A DNA stretch of 64,000 nt, from NCBI GenBank assembly GCA_009193035.1, contig SWDT01000686.1:84494-148493 (forward strand), read 5' to 3'. The position numbers and the translations under genes are program-made. Shown here piece by piece: positions 43,810 through 54,800 of this stretch. Every line of letters starts with the position of its first letter. Position 1 is the stretch's first letter. The DNA is from Halicephalobus mephisto. Lineage: Eukaryota > Nematoda > Chromadorea > Rhabditida > Panagrolaimidae. The notes beneath the pieces were generated by a model that did not search any database, was not told where the DNA came from, and saw only the letters and a program-made list of their open reading frames with translations.

Positions 43810-45622
43810 ATGGAAACCAGTGTAGAAAGACAAGTTGATGAATTTCCAACATCTCCTGGTCCTGTGAAAATCATCCAACCAAACGAAGAAGCTCATATCT
43901 TCGAATTGAACGAGAGTCATCTTTCCAGAATCCTGCTCGATCCTCGATATGTCGATAAAAAAGTTTGTTTTTATTTTAATTGCATTAGTTGTATATCGAA
44001 TCCCTTCCAGGTTGCCTTGATTAGTGTTGCTGGTGCTTTTCGTAAAGGTAAAAGTTTTTTACTCAACTTTTTTCTGCGATTTTTGACCTGGAGGGAGCGA
44101 GGAGAGCCTTCTGAAGACTGGCTCCAGAGCGAAGTCAAACTCGAAGGATTTAGTTGGAGAGGTGGAGCTGAACGTGACACTCAGGGCATGCTTCTTTGGT
44201 CCAGACCTTTCTTGATTAAGGACAGAAATGGCGAGGAAGTCGTTGTTCTTCTCATGGATACTCAAGGCGCTTTTGACTCTCTTTCTACTGTCAAGGATTG
44301 TGCAACTATTTTCGCTTTATCCACAATGTTATCCTCGGTTCATATTTACAACATTAGTCAAAACATCCAAGAAGACGATCTTCAACATTTGCAATTGTTT
44401 ACCGAATACGGTAAATTGGCTCTCGAAGAATGCGAAGGAAAACCTTTCCAATCACTGCTTTTCCTGGTCAGAGATTGGAGTTATCCTTATGAAGCTGATT
44501 ATGGATTTCTCGGTGGACAACGTGTTCTGGAAAAACGTCTAGAAGTCAGTGAACGACAACATGTTGAATTGAGACAACTCCGGCAGCATATTCGCGAATC
44601 TTTCGAGAGTATCCAATGCTTCTTGATGCCACATCCAGGTCTGGAAGTTGCCCGTAACCAATTCTTCAAAGGCGAACTGAAAGGTATAAAGTTTTAAGTT
44701 ATTTCTATTTATATATGAGTTGCAGACATTGACGAAGCTTTCCAAGCTAATCTCCGTGTTCTTGTTCCCCGGTTACTTGATTCAAATAATATTACTGTCA
44801 AATGTATCAATGGACAACCTGTTACATGTCGTGAATTGCTTGAGTATTTTAGAATGTATATAACGATATTCCATGGAGATGACATGCCTCAACCGAAGTC
44901 TATGTTGGAAGCTACTGCTGAAGCTAACAATCTAGCTGCTGTTTCGTCTGCAAAAGCATTATATGTTCGAAGTATGGAGGAGATCTGTGGAGGTGATTCG
45001 CCGTATTTGAATAGTGAAAGTTTACAAAGAGAACACGAAAATTGTTTAAATGCTGCTGTTCAGTTATTCAAGAAAACTCGGAAAATGGGTGGTACAGAAT
45101 TTTCAATTTCGTATTTGCAGAAACTTGATGAAGATATTGCTGAACAATTTACGTATTTTGCACGTGCGAATGATAATAAGAATCTATTCAAATCAATGAG
45201 AACTCCAGCTGTGTTGATAACTATGATGATTATTGATTATATACTTCAGGAAATTTTCCAGTTTATTGGATTAGATTCAGTTGCTGGTATATTTACGTCG
45301 ATTTTCTTTATTGCAACAATAGCATTAATTACCTGGTGTTATGTACGGTATTCAGGTAATGGACGTGAAGCAGGACAAATGGTTGATCATGCTGCTAATT
45401 GGACGTGGGATAATTTCTTTAGTCAGTTTATGCTTCCAGCAACTCAAGCAGGATTACAGTTGGCTACTAATGTAAGTAGTTTTTTCATTTTAAGAAGTAG
45501 TTTTGTATGAAAGTACTTTGGTGTAACTAAGAAGGACTTTTAAGCTATATGATAGTAGTTTTATACTTTTTTGGTGATAATTTTATCTTTTTCAGGCTAC
45601 TGCAACTAAGAAACGCAATTGA
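43810..45622 (+). CDS. ATL: atlastin, ER membrane-fusion GTPase
   Basis: Exons 43810-43962, 44011-44683, 44726-45471 and 45596-45622 give 532 residues. Atlastins are dynamin-related GTPases that fuse ER tubules homotypically. The GTPase domain has the P-loop GAFRKGKS, a switch region around RDTQGM, the G3 motif DTQG and the G4 RD in LVRDW. A three-helix middle domain follows ([27 protein letters not shown]). A membrane hairpin spans about residues 424-480 ([31 protein letters not shown]). The cytosolic tail ends KKRN, a KKXX-type ER retrieval signal formed by the last nine-codon exon. Intron 1 is 48 bases with no in-frame stop, so its retention would insert 16 residues just before the P-loop strand. 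Confidence 0.96.
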
Positions 45623-45787
45623 AGTTTATCACAATGTTAGATGCTCCGTGAAGGAACGTTTTAAGAAAGACCTTATTTATAATTTTTTTGGCTTGTGATT
45701 TATGGAATATTTGGTTTTTTTTGAGTATCGAATTTTTTGAAATTCTGAATTAGATGGATAAAACAGATTGAAAAATTTTGAAATATC

Positions 45788-47092
45788 CTAGCTCATCTTG
45801 CAGTGGAAGTTGAGGAAGATAAGGCACACGAGGAATCCGCCAACGCCAAGAGGAATGATTAGGAGTAGAACGACCTGGTTGTTTGTTTGGTACCAGCTTT
45901 TTGATCCACTTGTGATTCCCTGGATAAATTGATTAATTTAAAAAAATTAAAAAAGTAAGTTACTTCTATTTTTTGTCTGTTTTTGTTTCCTTCTAGAAGT
46001 TGCTGATTTTTTTGATCCATGTTAGAACGTAGAAATGCGAATGTATTACAAAGATGTTCTGTACATGCACAAACTTCTGTCCATTTATTCCAATTTTCTG
46101 CACAATTTATTGGTGGTCGTTGGTCGTCTTCCCAACCACACATCTGGTCTAATCTACCGAGACCTCCAGATGAATCTGGATTGAGATTTGTTTAGTTTAA
46201 GGATAGTTTAAACCGTGAACGGCAAAAATATAAGAGGAAGAAATATAAGATGGAAAAAATATGAGGGAAAAATATAAGGTATGAAATAAATTACTAATTA
46301 AGTGTGGAAATCGGCTTTTGGGATTGGGTTTAGGCATCTAGGCCATGGTGATAACAACACTATGCAAGATTTTGGGATACCGTAATTGGTTTAATTTTTT
46401 TTACTGTCGAAGAAATATAAAAGGAAAAAATATAAAATATGAAATAAATTACTAATTAAGTGTGGAAATCGGCTTTTGGGATTGGGTTTAGGCATCTAGG
46501 CCAAGGTAATAACAACATTATGTAAGATTTTCAAATACCATAATTGGTTTAATTTTTTTCCTCTTATATTTTTTTTACTGCCGTTTAAACATACCATCTG
46601 ATTTTATTCCTATTAAACACCATCTACCGGTACAGACGAGGGATCCGGGACAGGCCATTTTGTCGCAGAAACATTTTACTTCATCTGGAAAATTTTGATA
46701 AATTTTAAAATAAAAAACATTAAAAAGTTATTAAAATATGTTTATTAATAAATTTTAGAATTAAAAATATATTTATAAAGAAATTTTTAATATTTATTTT
46801 TAAAAGTTTTTTTAATACTTATTTTTTTAAAAATTTTTAAGTTTTTTAATATTTATTTTTTTAAAAATTTTTAAGTTTTTTAATACTTATTTTTTAAAAG
46901 AAATATTGATTGAAAAATTTCTTCAATTTAAAAAAATATTGATTGGTAAATTTTATCAAGGAAGTTTGGCGGATATGGAATTTCCGAAAATCTCGAAATT
47001 TTGTTTGTAAAAAACTTACTTTCATAGATGTCTCCAGAAACCACTGTTGACAGATGTAAAATTAGAGCAAAATAAAAATCTCGAATAATCAT
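45788..47092 (-). CDS. small single-pass membrane protein with one ET/three-finger-like Cys module
   Basis: Minus-strand exons 47092-47020, 46684-46595, 46175-45964 and 45919-45788 join in phase and give 168 residues. A signal peptide (FALILHLSTVVSG) is followed by a Cys module: CFC, a CTGRWCL box equivalent to C-X-G-X-X-C-[FL], MCGWE, then CACTEHLCN. This is the same plan as each module of the protein at 13423-16927. A linker leads to one membrane segment (VVLLLIIPLGVGGFLVCLIF) and a very short tail (HCKMS). It resembles nematode ET-module or activin-receptor-like ectodomains without a kinase. It converges on atlastin; the stops are 165 bases apart. Ligand unknown. Confidence 0.82.
46206..46590. 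mobile_element. MITE-like inverted-repeat element filling intron 2
   Basis: The ends are inverted repeats: GTTTAAACCGTGAACGGCA... on the left and, reverse-complemented on the right, GTTTAAACGGCAG...; both then run into ATATAAGAGGAA. ATA stands on each side (46203-46205 and 46591-46593). Inside are two direct copies of about 170 bases ('gtgtggaaatcggcttttgg'). It occupies 385 of the 419 intron bases and reaches to within four bases of the splice donor. Confidence 0.7.
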
Positions 47093-47159
47093 GGCATCTG
47101 GAGTATTTTTTAAAGTAAAATAAAATTTAAAATTGGCGCCATTTGACGAAATATAATTT

Positions 47160-47480
47160 TTTCTGAAAAAAAATAAAATAAAATAATTTAAATTTAAAAA
47201 AGAATAATTTAATTTTTTTTCAGAGAAAAAAATAATTTAAATTTTTTCAAAAAAAATAAAAAAGAATAATTTAAATTTTTTCAAAAAAAAATAAAATAAA
47301 ATAATTTAAATTTTTTCAAAAAAAAAATAAAATAATTTAAATTTTTTCAAAAAAAAATGAAATAAAATAATTTAAATTTTTTCAAAAAAAAAATGAAATA
47401 AAATAATTTAAATTTTTTCAAAAAAAAAATGAAATAAAATAATTTAAATTTTTTTTCTGAAGAAAAAAATAAAACAAATT
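47160..47480. repeat. AT-rich tandem repeat, ~36-bp unit
   Basis: Eight copies of 'aataatttaaattttttca' plus an A-run, just upstream of the small membrane-protein gene. The minus ORF here (Phe/Lys only) is repeat-derived. Confidence 0.85.
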
Positions 47481-47570
47481 TTTTTCTGAAAAAATAAAAT
47501 AATTCAAACTTTTTTCTGAAACAACAAAGGTGACTAGTGAATTCACATTTGGACAAAAAAGAAATCTAAA

Positions 47571-47610
47571 GTAAGACTTTCATGTCCTCTTTTGAGGCGG
47601 AAAGTCTTAC
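47571..47610. repeat. perfect short hairpin
   Basis: GTAAGACTTTC and its exact reverse complement GAAAGTCTTAC enclose a second stem CCTC-TTTT-GAGG. The 40-base hairpin stands out in AT-rich DNA. It is shorter than a usual pre-miRNA. Confidence 0.6.
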
Positions 47611-47744
47611 GGTCAAAAACATTTCCTGAAGGCCTCCCTTAGAATTTAAAAAAATATGAATTTGAACAAAAAATTCTGTTAGGATTTATAAAGTACTCAA
47701 CATCAAAATAAAAATATAGAAATTTTTTCTAATATTTAAGTAGA

Positions 47745-48175
47745 TAAATCAAAATAAAAATTGCAGATTGCGTGCAATATTTAAAAAAATTGATCGAAAT
47801 TAAAATTAAAATTGCAGATTGCATGCAATATTTAAGCAAGCTAGTCGATATTGAGATAAAAATTGCACATTGCGTGCAATATTTAAGAAATTGATCGAAA
47901 TTAAAATTGAAGTTGCAGATTGCGCGCAATATTTAAAAAATTGATTAAAATTAAAATTATGTGCGATATTTAAGAAAATTGATTAACATTAAAATAAAAA
48001 TCGCAGGTTGCATGCAATGTTCAGGCAGTTCGGTTTACATCAAAATCAAAGTTAAATTTGCAAATTGCTCGCAATATTCAAATAGATGAGTAAATATTCA
48101 TATTTATATTTTAAAAAATTTCAAAATTAAAATAAAATTTGCACTTTGCTCGCAGCATTCGGTCGAACACTCAAT
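47745..48175. repeat. TTGCAGATTGCGTGCAAT tandem repeat
   Basis: About seven units of 50-60 bases with 'attgcagattgcgtgcaata' and 'ttgatcgaaattaaaatt'. Shares the TTGCATGCAA theme with 53415-53620. Confidence 0.8.
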
Positions 48176-50079
48176 TTTTGTTCGAAAATTTAATTTAATT
48201 TAAGTTTGACTTTTTGCAAATTTCGACATTGCTTCAAAAATCACGTAAAAAATTAAATTTTCGATTTTAAAAGTTCAATTTTAAAAAATGAATGAAAAAT
48301 TCAATTTTTAAACGACATTTTGGAGAAAAGAATAAAGATAAATTTTCAAGATGGCGATTCTTTAAAGTCAAATGTTTTCAATTTTTACACAAAAACTATA
48401 AAAATCCTCGAGATGGTTTATGGCCTCATTACTCTTTCATTATGGATTTCTTGATCAATGAGGAATTTGACAAGGACCGAGGGAAATAATATTATTATAA
48501 AAAATTAAAAACAAAATTTTACGAAATTGTCCCAGATGGAAAATTCCTACAATTCTTATCAAAAAAAAATATAAAATTTGGAATATGTAATTTTGTAAAA
48601 ATATAATTATAAAAAAAATAAATTTTTTATAAAATTATTTCTAAAAGAATTTTAAAAATTATAAAATTTGGAATATGTAATTTTACAAAAATATAATTAT
48701 AAAAAATTATTTTTTATAAAATTGTTTCGGAAAGAATTTTAAATATTTTCTAACTAAAAAAATTATAAAATTTGGAATATGTGTAATTTTACAAAAATAT
48801 AATTATAAAAAGTAATTTTTTATAAAATTGTTTCTAAAAGAATTTTAAAAACTTTTTAATTGAAAAAATTATAAAAGTTGATTTTATGGAAATCCAATTA
48901 TATTATTATAAAAATTAAAAGTATTGTAAAATTGTTTCGACAAGAATTTCCAAAAGATTCTAAAAACTTCCAAATTTTAAATAAAATAAAAAAAGTGAGT
49001 CAGTTTTGATAAACAAAAGTTGCCAGATGTACCGCTTTTTCCACTTTTGCAAAGCTTTTCTTTTGTGCGAAAATTCTGAAATTATTATAAAAATTAAAAA
49101 TAAAATTTCCTCAACACAAAAGTTTAAAATTTTTTTTAAATTTCGGAGTTTTTGATTTTTGAAAATTTATAAAAAGTTTAGAAATAATTTTGGAAAAATT
49201 TAGAACTCAAAAATGAATTTTTTTGCAAAGTGGTCTTGAAGGGAATTTTGAAAATTTTGAAATCTTGTTAAATATTTAATTTTCGAAAATATATTTTAAA
49301 TTTTGAAAAAATTTAAGAACCTTCAGGATACTGTAGAAGACTTGAATAATCAGAAATTAATTTTTCAACGAAATAGTCCTGAAGGGAATTTTGAAATCTC
49401 GTGAAATATTTGATTTTTGAAAGTATATTTTAAATTTGGAGAAAGTTTTGAAAAAATTTAAGAATCTTTAGGGTACTGTAGAAGACTTGAATAATCAGAA
49501 ATTAATTTTTCAACGAAATGGTCCTGAAGAGAATTTTGAAAATTTTGAAATCTTGTTAAATATTTGATTTTTGAAAGTATATTTTAAATTTGGAGAAAAT
49601 TTAAGAATCTTTAGGGTACTGTAGAAGACTTCGGAAGTTTCTATGGTCTTTTAGAAGATTCCAGAATCCAACTCTAGATTTCAAACAACTTTACAGAATT
49701 CTGGTAAAATGAATTTTAAAAAATCATATTTTTATAAAAATCAAAAATAAAAACCATCACGAAATGGTCTCGACACGAATTTCGAAAACTTTATAATTTT
49801 TATTTTTAAAAATTATTTCGCAATTTTTGAATAACTTTGAAATTAATTTTTTACAAATAAATTTTGGATTACGGTAACGAAGTACCTGAAATTTTATTTT
49901 TTAAGATGGACAATTATATTTGAAAACATTTTTAGATTTCCTAAAAAGTTCGATTAATTTTACAGTAGTTTATTGAAAATATGTTTTTTGTTATTGTAAA
50001 AAATCAAAATAAAACTTTGAAGAAAAACTTTAATGAAATCCAGGAAACTGCCAAAAATACGTTAGCATAGGGATAAATG
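48176..50079. other. intergenic repeat mosaic
   Basis: Units of 'tataaaatttggaatatgtaat' type (parts) at 48560-48880, a CGCGGGAATTT-family remnant at 48965-49085, and three units of 'ggtactgtagaagacttgaat' at 49240-49640. The 65-codon ORF 48292-48489 (Lys/Phe-rich) is unconvincing. No gene is seen. Confidence 0.5.
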
Positions 50080-50480
50080 GGACGGGGACGGAGAAAGGCA
50101 TCACTCAAGATGGGCCAATTGTTTTCAGAGGGCTTCTAATTTGTTCTTGAAAAGCTCAAGATGACTGCAGGACATCTTCGCAAACATGTGTTTACATTAG
50201 TGTCTTCGAACAAAAGCTTCATTTTTGAGAAAATTCATTTTTCGAAATTTTAAAAATACGAAGAAATTGATGAAAATGAAAACTCTTGGTTCAAAATTCC
50301 TTTGTCCTTTGGATATCCCTCCCGGACGAAATCAACAAAGAAAAGGAAAATGTCCAATAGCCGCCGTAGGACCCCATGGTCAGAATTGGGCAAAACTATT
50401 CGGATTTAGTCAAACAATTCCGGAAAAGTAAAGCATCGTGGGAAAAGCCAGATTTAGTCTGAACTTCACATGGGGTCCTG
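50080..50480. other. unique island, no gene called
   Basis: A GC-richer block. It includes an inverted pair GGACCCCATG (about 50370) and CATGGGGTCC (about 50470) and a 68-codon plus frame (50225-50431) whose second half has normal composition (CPIAAVGPHGQNWAKLFG). No family recognised. It may be regulatory. Confidence 0.3.
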
Positions 50481-50529
50481 GGTGTTTGGGTGGTTTATTT
50501 TCGGAATTATACTGTTATGGAAATGAAAA

Positions 50530-50960
50530 ATAAATTTTCACAAATTGTCTCGGTGTGAAATTTAAAAACTTTTTCATTTTTGAAAAGTTATTGAAAATTT
50601 GGAGATGGCTTAGGGAGATTTTCGGAATTGTTAGACGATTTTACAAAATTAAAAAAATTAAAAATAAGTTTTTTGGAAAAATGGTCCTGAAGGGAATATT
50701 TAGATTTTCAGGATTCTTGATTTTAGAAGGGTTATCTAAAGGTTGAATAGGATTCTGAGAGATTTTAAAAAATTTTAAAAATAAAAAACAAATTTTTTGG
50801 AGAAATGGTCCTGAATGGAATATTTAGATTTTCAGGATTCTTGATTTTAGAAGGCTTATCTAAAGGTTGGACAGGATTCTGGAAGAATTTAGGAATTCTG
50901 ATGAATTTTAGGAAAGTTTAAAAATAAAAAATAAGTTTTCTAAAAAAATGGTCCTGAGAA
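50530..50960. repeat. tandem repeat with 'atggtcctgaagggaat'
   Basis: Three units of about 135 bases with 'aatggtcctgaagggaatatttag' and 'ttcttgattttagaagg' (parts). Belongs to the widespread 'gtcctgaNgggaatttt' family. Confidence 0.7.
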
Positions 50961-51898
50961 GAATTTCCGGAAGTCGATAACGATAGGAGACAATTTAGGA
51001 ATTTTATTTTCACATGAAGATTATTTCGCAAGTTTAGTGGAATTTTTAATTTTTTAGAATTTTTTAAAAATGAAACTAAGACCTAGATCAGGACACAGAA
51101 TCCTATATTTATTCCCTTAGGGCATAATCATAAGAAAATTGAGAAAATTACAAAGTTAAAATTATCGCTCAAAATTGAATTTCTAATTTTACGTTTAAGA
51201 ATTAAAAAATAAACATTTTTAAAAATTTTATATTTAAAAATAAATTTCTAAAAATTAGAAAATTAAGAATTAAAAAATAAACATTTTTGAAAATTTGAAA
51301 ATTAAAAAATAAATTTCTAAAAATTTTATATTTAAAAATAAATTTTAAAAAATTTGAAAATTGAAAAATAAATATTTTTAAAAATTAAAAATTTGAAAAT
51401 TTGAAAATTAATTTTTCAACTTTGAAATTGACTAAAGTTGTCAGAAAATTAAGAAATTTTTAAAAATATAGCATTATTTCTGGTGAAAATTTGCAGCTGC
51501 TAGTACCCGTGGGGAGAGTAGGATTTTATAAAAATCTAGACATTAAATTTTAATGCATAAAACTTTTGCAGTTATTTCATAACCATAATGCTTAATTTAT
51601 TACTCAATTTTTTTTAAAAATGAAGTTTTCTGAATGAAAAAATAAAAATTTAAAAATCTTTTAAAAAAAATAAAAATAAAAATTTAAAAATTCTTTAAAA
51701 ATTTAAAAATTCTTTAAAAATTTAAAATTAATTTTTTAAAAGTAAAAATTTTAAAATTAATTTTTTTTAAATAAAAATTTTAAAATTAATTTTTTTTTAA
51801 ATTGGAGAAAATAAAAATTTTTCTACATATTTTTATTTTTCTAAAATACTTCGAATGACCACATCATGCCTATTTATGCGGAATCGGTTGAAGCCGGC
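50961..51898. other. AT-rich intergenic; troponin T 3' region
   Basis: Mostly 'aaaatttaaaaattctttaaa' low complexity. Bases 51480-51620 are slightly more complex. Bases 51790-51898 probably include the troponin T 3' UTR. Confidence 0.5.
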
Positions 51899-54800
51899 CT
51901 ATTCTTCCTCCTCCTCCCCTTCCTCTTCTTCTCCTTCTTCTTCGCCGCCCTCTGCCTCAGGCTCTGGTTCCGGCTCGGGTTCTGGAGCTGGTTCGGGCTC
52001 AGCAGCGGGTTCCGGCTCGGGTTCTGGAGCTGTTTTCTCTTCTGCCGGAGGGGCTTCAGCTGGCGGAGGGGTGATTTCGCGACGTTTCTTTTGTGCTTTG
52101 AAAGTCTAAAATAATTTTAAAATAAAATAAATAATTCTACAATATACCGGTAATTCGGTCAAACTAGGATCGAATTCTTCTGTCGGAACCACCAGAGGAA
52201 CAACGGGGACAGGGGGCTTCGCAGCGTCCCCCTCGGCCTTGACGAGTTCGACGTATTTGACCGGTTCTGCATTTTTTCGAAGAACTTCTAATTCTTCCAG
52301 ATTCTTGCAACCCCATTCCGGCGGAGGACGACCTGAACCCCTCACGATACTCGGAGGCGGTTTCTCGAGAGGCTAAATTTTTCCACTTTGATTTTTTTAA
52401 ATTTTTTCGTTTTTATTTAACGCCACATATTTTGGATAAAAACTATTTCCAAAGGAAAAAATTGGATTCAATGATAGATATAATGGATTAACAACTATCC
52501 GTTTTGGTAAGTTACTGTAAGTACAGTCATTAGAGTCAAAATGGCTCCCGTTACTGTAACTAATCGGCTACAAGATAGTCGCTTCCCGGCGATCGTTGTT
52601 CCCCTCCTTTATTTTTGGCCCCTCAGTGTACTTGGTCCCTGATTTCGTAAATGATGATTTTTTTGTTTTTAGATTAGTTTTTTCGTAGTTGGATATCTGT
52701 AAAATTGACCAAAGGATATTTACAAAAGTAACAAGACCTTTGAGTTTTAAATTTGACATCATACTTTAGACGTTGATTTTCAAATTTCGAAATTTTAAAA
52801 GCTGAACAAAAAATACCGAAAATAGGGTACTCAAATTTGTAGATTTCAAATATGAAGTCAGATTTTGGAAATTTGAACAAAAACTATCTAGAATGAGGTA
52901 ATAAAATCCTTAAGTTTTAAATTTGACATCATACTTTGGAGGTTGATAATCAGAATTTAGAAGTTTTTAAATACCAACAAAAAGTATAGAATATAGGGTG
53001 CCAGAACCTGTAGAATCTGGATCTGGAGTCAGAATTTGAAAATGAACTGTAAAAATCCGTTTTTCTGGCCCTGTTTCTAGTGCGACTTGGCGTTTAAATT
53101 CCACTATATCATGGACTATATCCAATCCCAAAAATCACCAAAATACATCAAATCCAAGTTTTATATACAGTGCCTAGATAGTAATAATTAGTGAAAAAAA
53201 TGGTCTTACTTTTGACCATGTTTAAATTAGTTTTTTGATCTTTAACATGGCCTAAGATGATAATATAAGCTGATAAACTGATTTAAAAAGAAAAAATTTC
53301 GAAATCAAAACAAATTCAGGGACTAAGTATCTCTAAGAACCAAAAAGCCCAAGAAGCAACTTCCTACAGCAAATTAATTATTTAAAAAAATATGTGTTGA
53401 GGTCTATAAAGAGATCAACATCACAGTTAAATCTCCAGTTTGCATGCAATGTTTGGACAGGTCAACATCGAAATCAAAGTTAAATTTGCAGGTTGCATGC
53501 AACGTTTGGAACAGAGTTTTCAACATTGGAACCAAAGTCAAAGTTAAATCCGCAAGTTGCATGCAACGTTTGGGCAGATCGACATCGAAATTGCAGGTTG
53601 CATGCAATATTTGGTCGGTGTATTAAATTTTTTGGAAATTTAGTTTTATTTTGATGTTGACTGCTTTATAGACCTCGGAATTGAAGTGACAACGGTCGGT
53701 AGAACATTCGGGAAACATAGGTAACTGTGATTTCAGAAGAATAAGGGTTACGGTGAACTTTGAGCATGAGTCAAGTAGTAATTCAACATTTTCAAATGAT
53801 ATTTCAAAGGTGTTAGAAACAAAGCAACAAAATTGTTCCTGACATTCCTGAACATGGCACGACGTTCGGGGAAACTTCGACGTTTACAGTACCGCTCGTT
53901 CTTGCAGATCAAAGTTATTTTTTTCTAAAAAATTTCATACATTTTCGAAAAGTATACGTTTGTCGCCGTAAGATCGACGATCAATTTGTCGATCGAATTT
54001 AGAAGCGACGTTGATTTTAGGCTGAAAAAAGACAGTAAAAGAAGCGAAATAATCGTTCCAAGACCAACCGGCAATGTTGAGTTCTCCGCTTCTGTCGGAT
54101 CTAATCCCTTCTGAGCTGCTTTAGTACGAGCAACTTGGCGTTGACGTTCGGCCAATTCTTTCAACTAAAAATAATTTTTAAATTTTTAAACTTTTTCTTG
54201 GAGAAAATTTTTGAATTTTTCCAATCGAGACCAAAAATTGGAAATTTTATACTTAAATTAATTTAGAAAAAATTATCATACTGTAAAAAAGTTAAAAATA
54301 TACTTTTTTGAAATGATCCTGACGGGAATTTCTAAAACTTGTCAGAAATTACAGTAACTTTGAAATTTTTTCGGTGATTTTAGATAATTTCGAAATTAAT
54401 TGTTTTTTTAAATTGAAAATAAATTTTTTGGAAAATCGTTTTGACAGGAATGTCTAAAACTTGTCAGAAATTACAGTAATTTCAAAATTCAGTTTTTAAT
54501 TATCTTAGGTGATTTTGAAGTTAATTTTTTTATTTTCTGAGATAGGTCTAGGAACTTCTGGATTACAGTACATAAGATACATGACTCTCTATCTACCTCC
54601 CAGAGTCAACTTTGATATACCTAAATCTTCATGTCCATATATCTTACCTACACTACAGTACTCCATCGAAAAAAATTTTTTTGCATTTAAATTTTTCTGA
54701 ACTTACATCGTAGATTTGTCTTTCGTGACGTTTCTCCAAATCGTATTTTTCTCCCTCCAATTTGCAGATTTTGGCGTGAAGTTGACGGATTTTCTCCTTC

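Noticed and set aside
47347..47929. Lys/Phe-rich and Ile-rich minus-strand ORFs
   Set aside because: Direct translations of tandem repeats, without start context or splice sites.
51855..52114. Ser- and Phe-rich plus-strand ORFs
   Set aside because: Antisense of the Glu/Pro-rich troponin T C-terminal exon.
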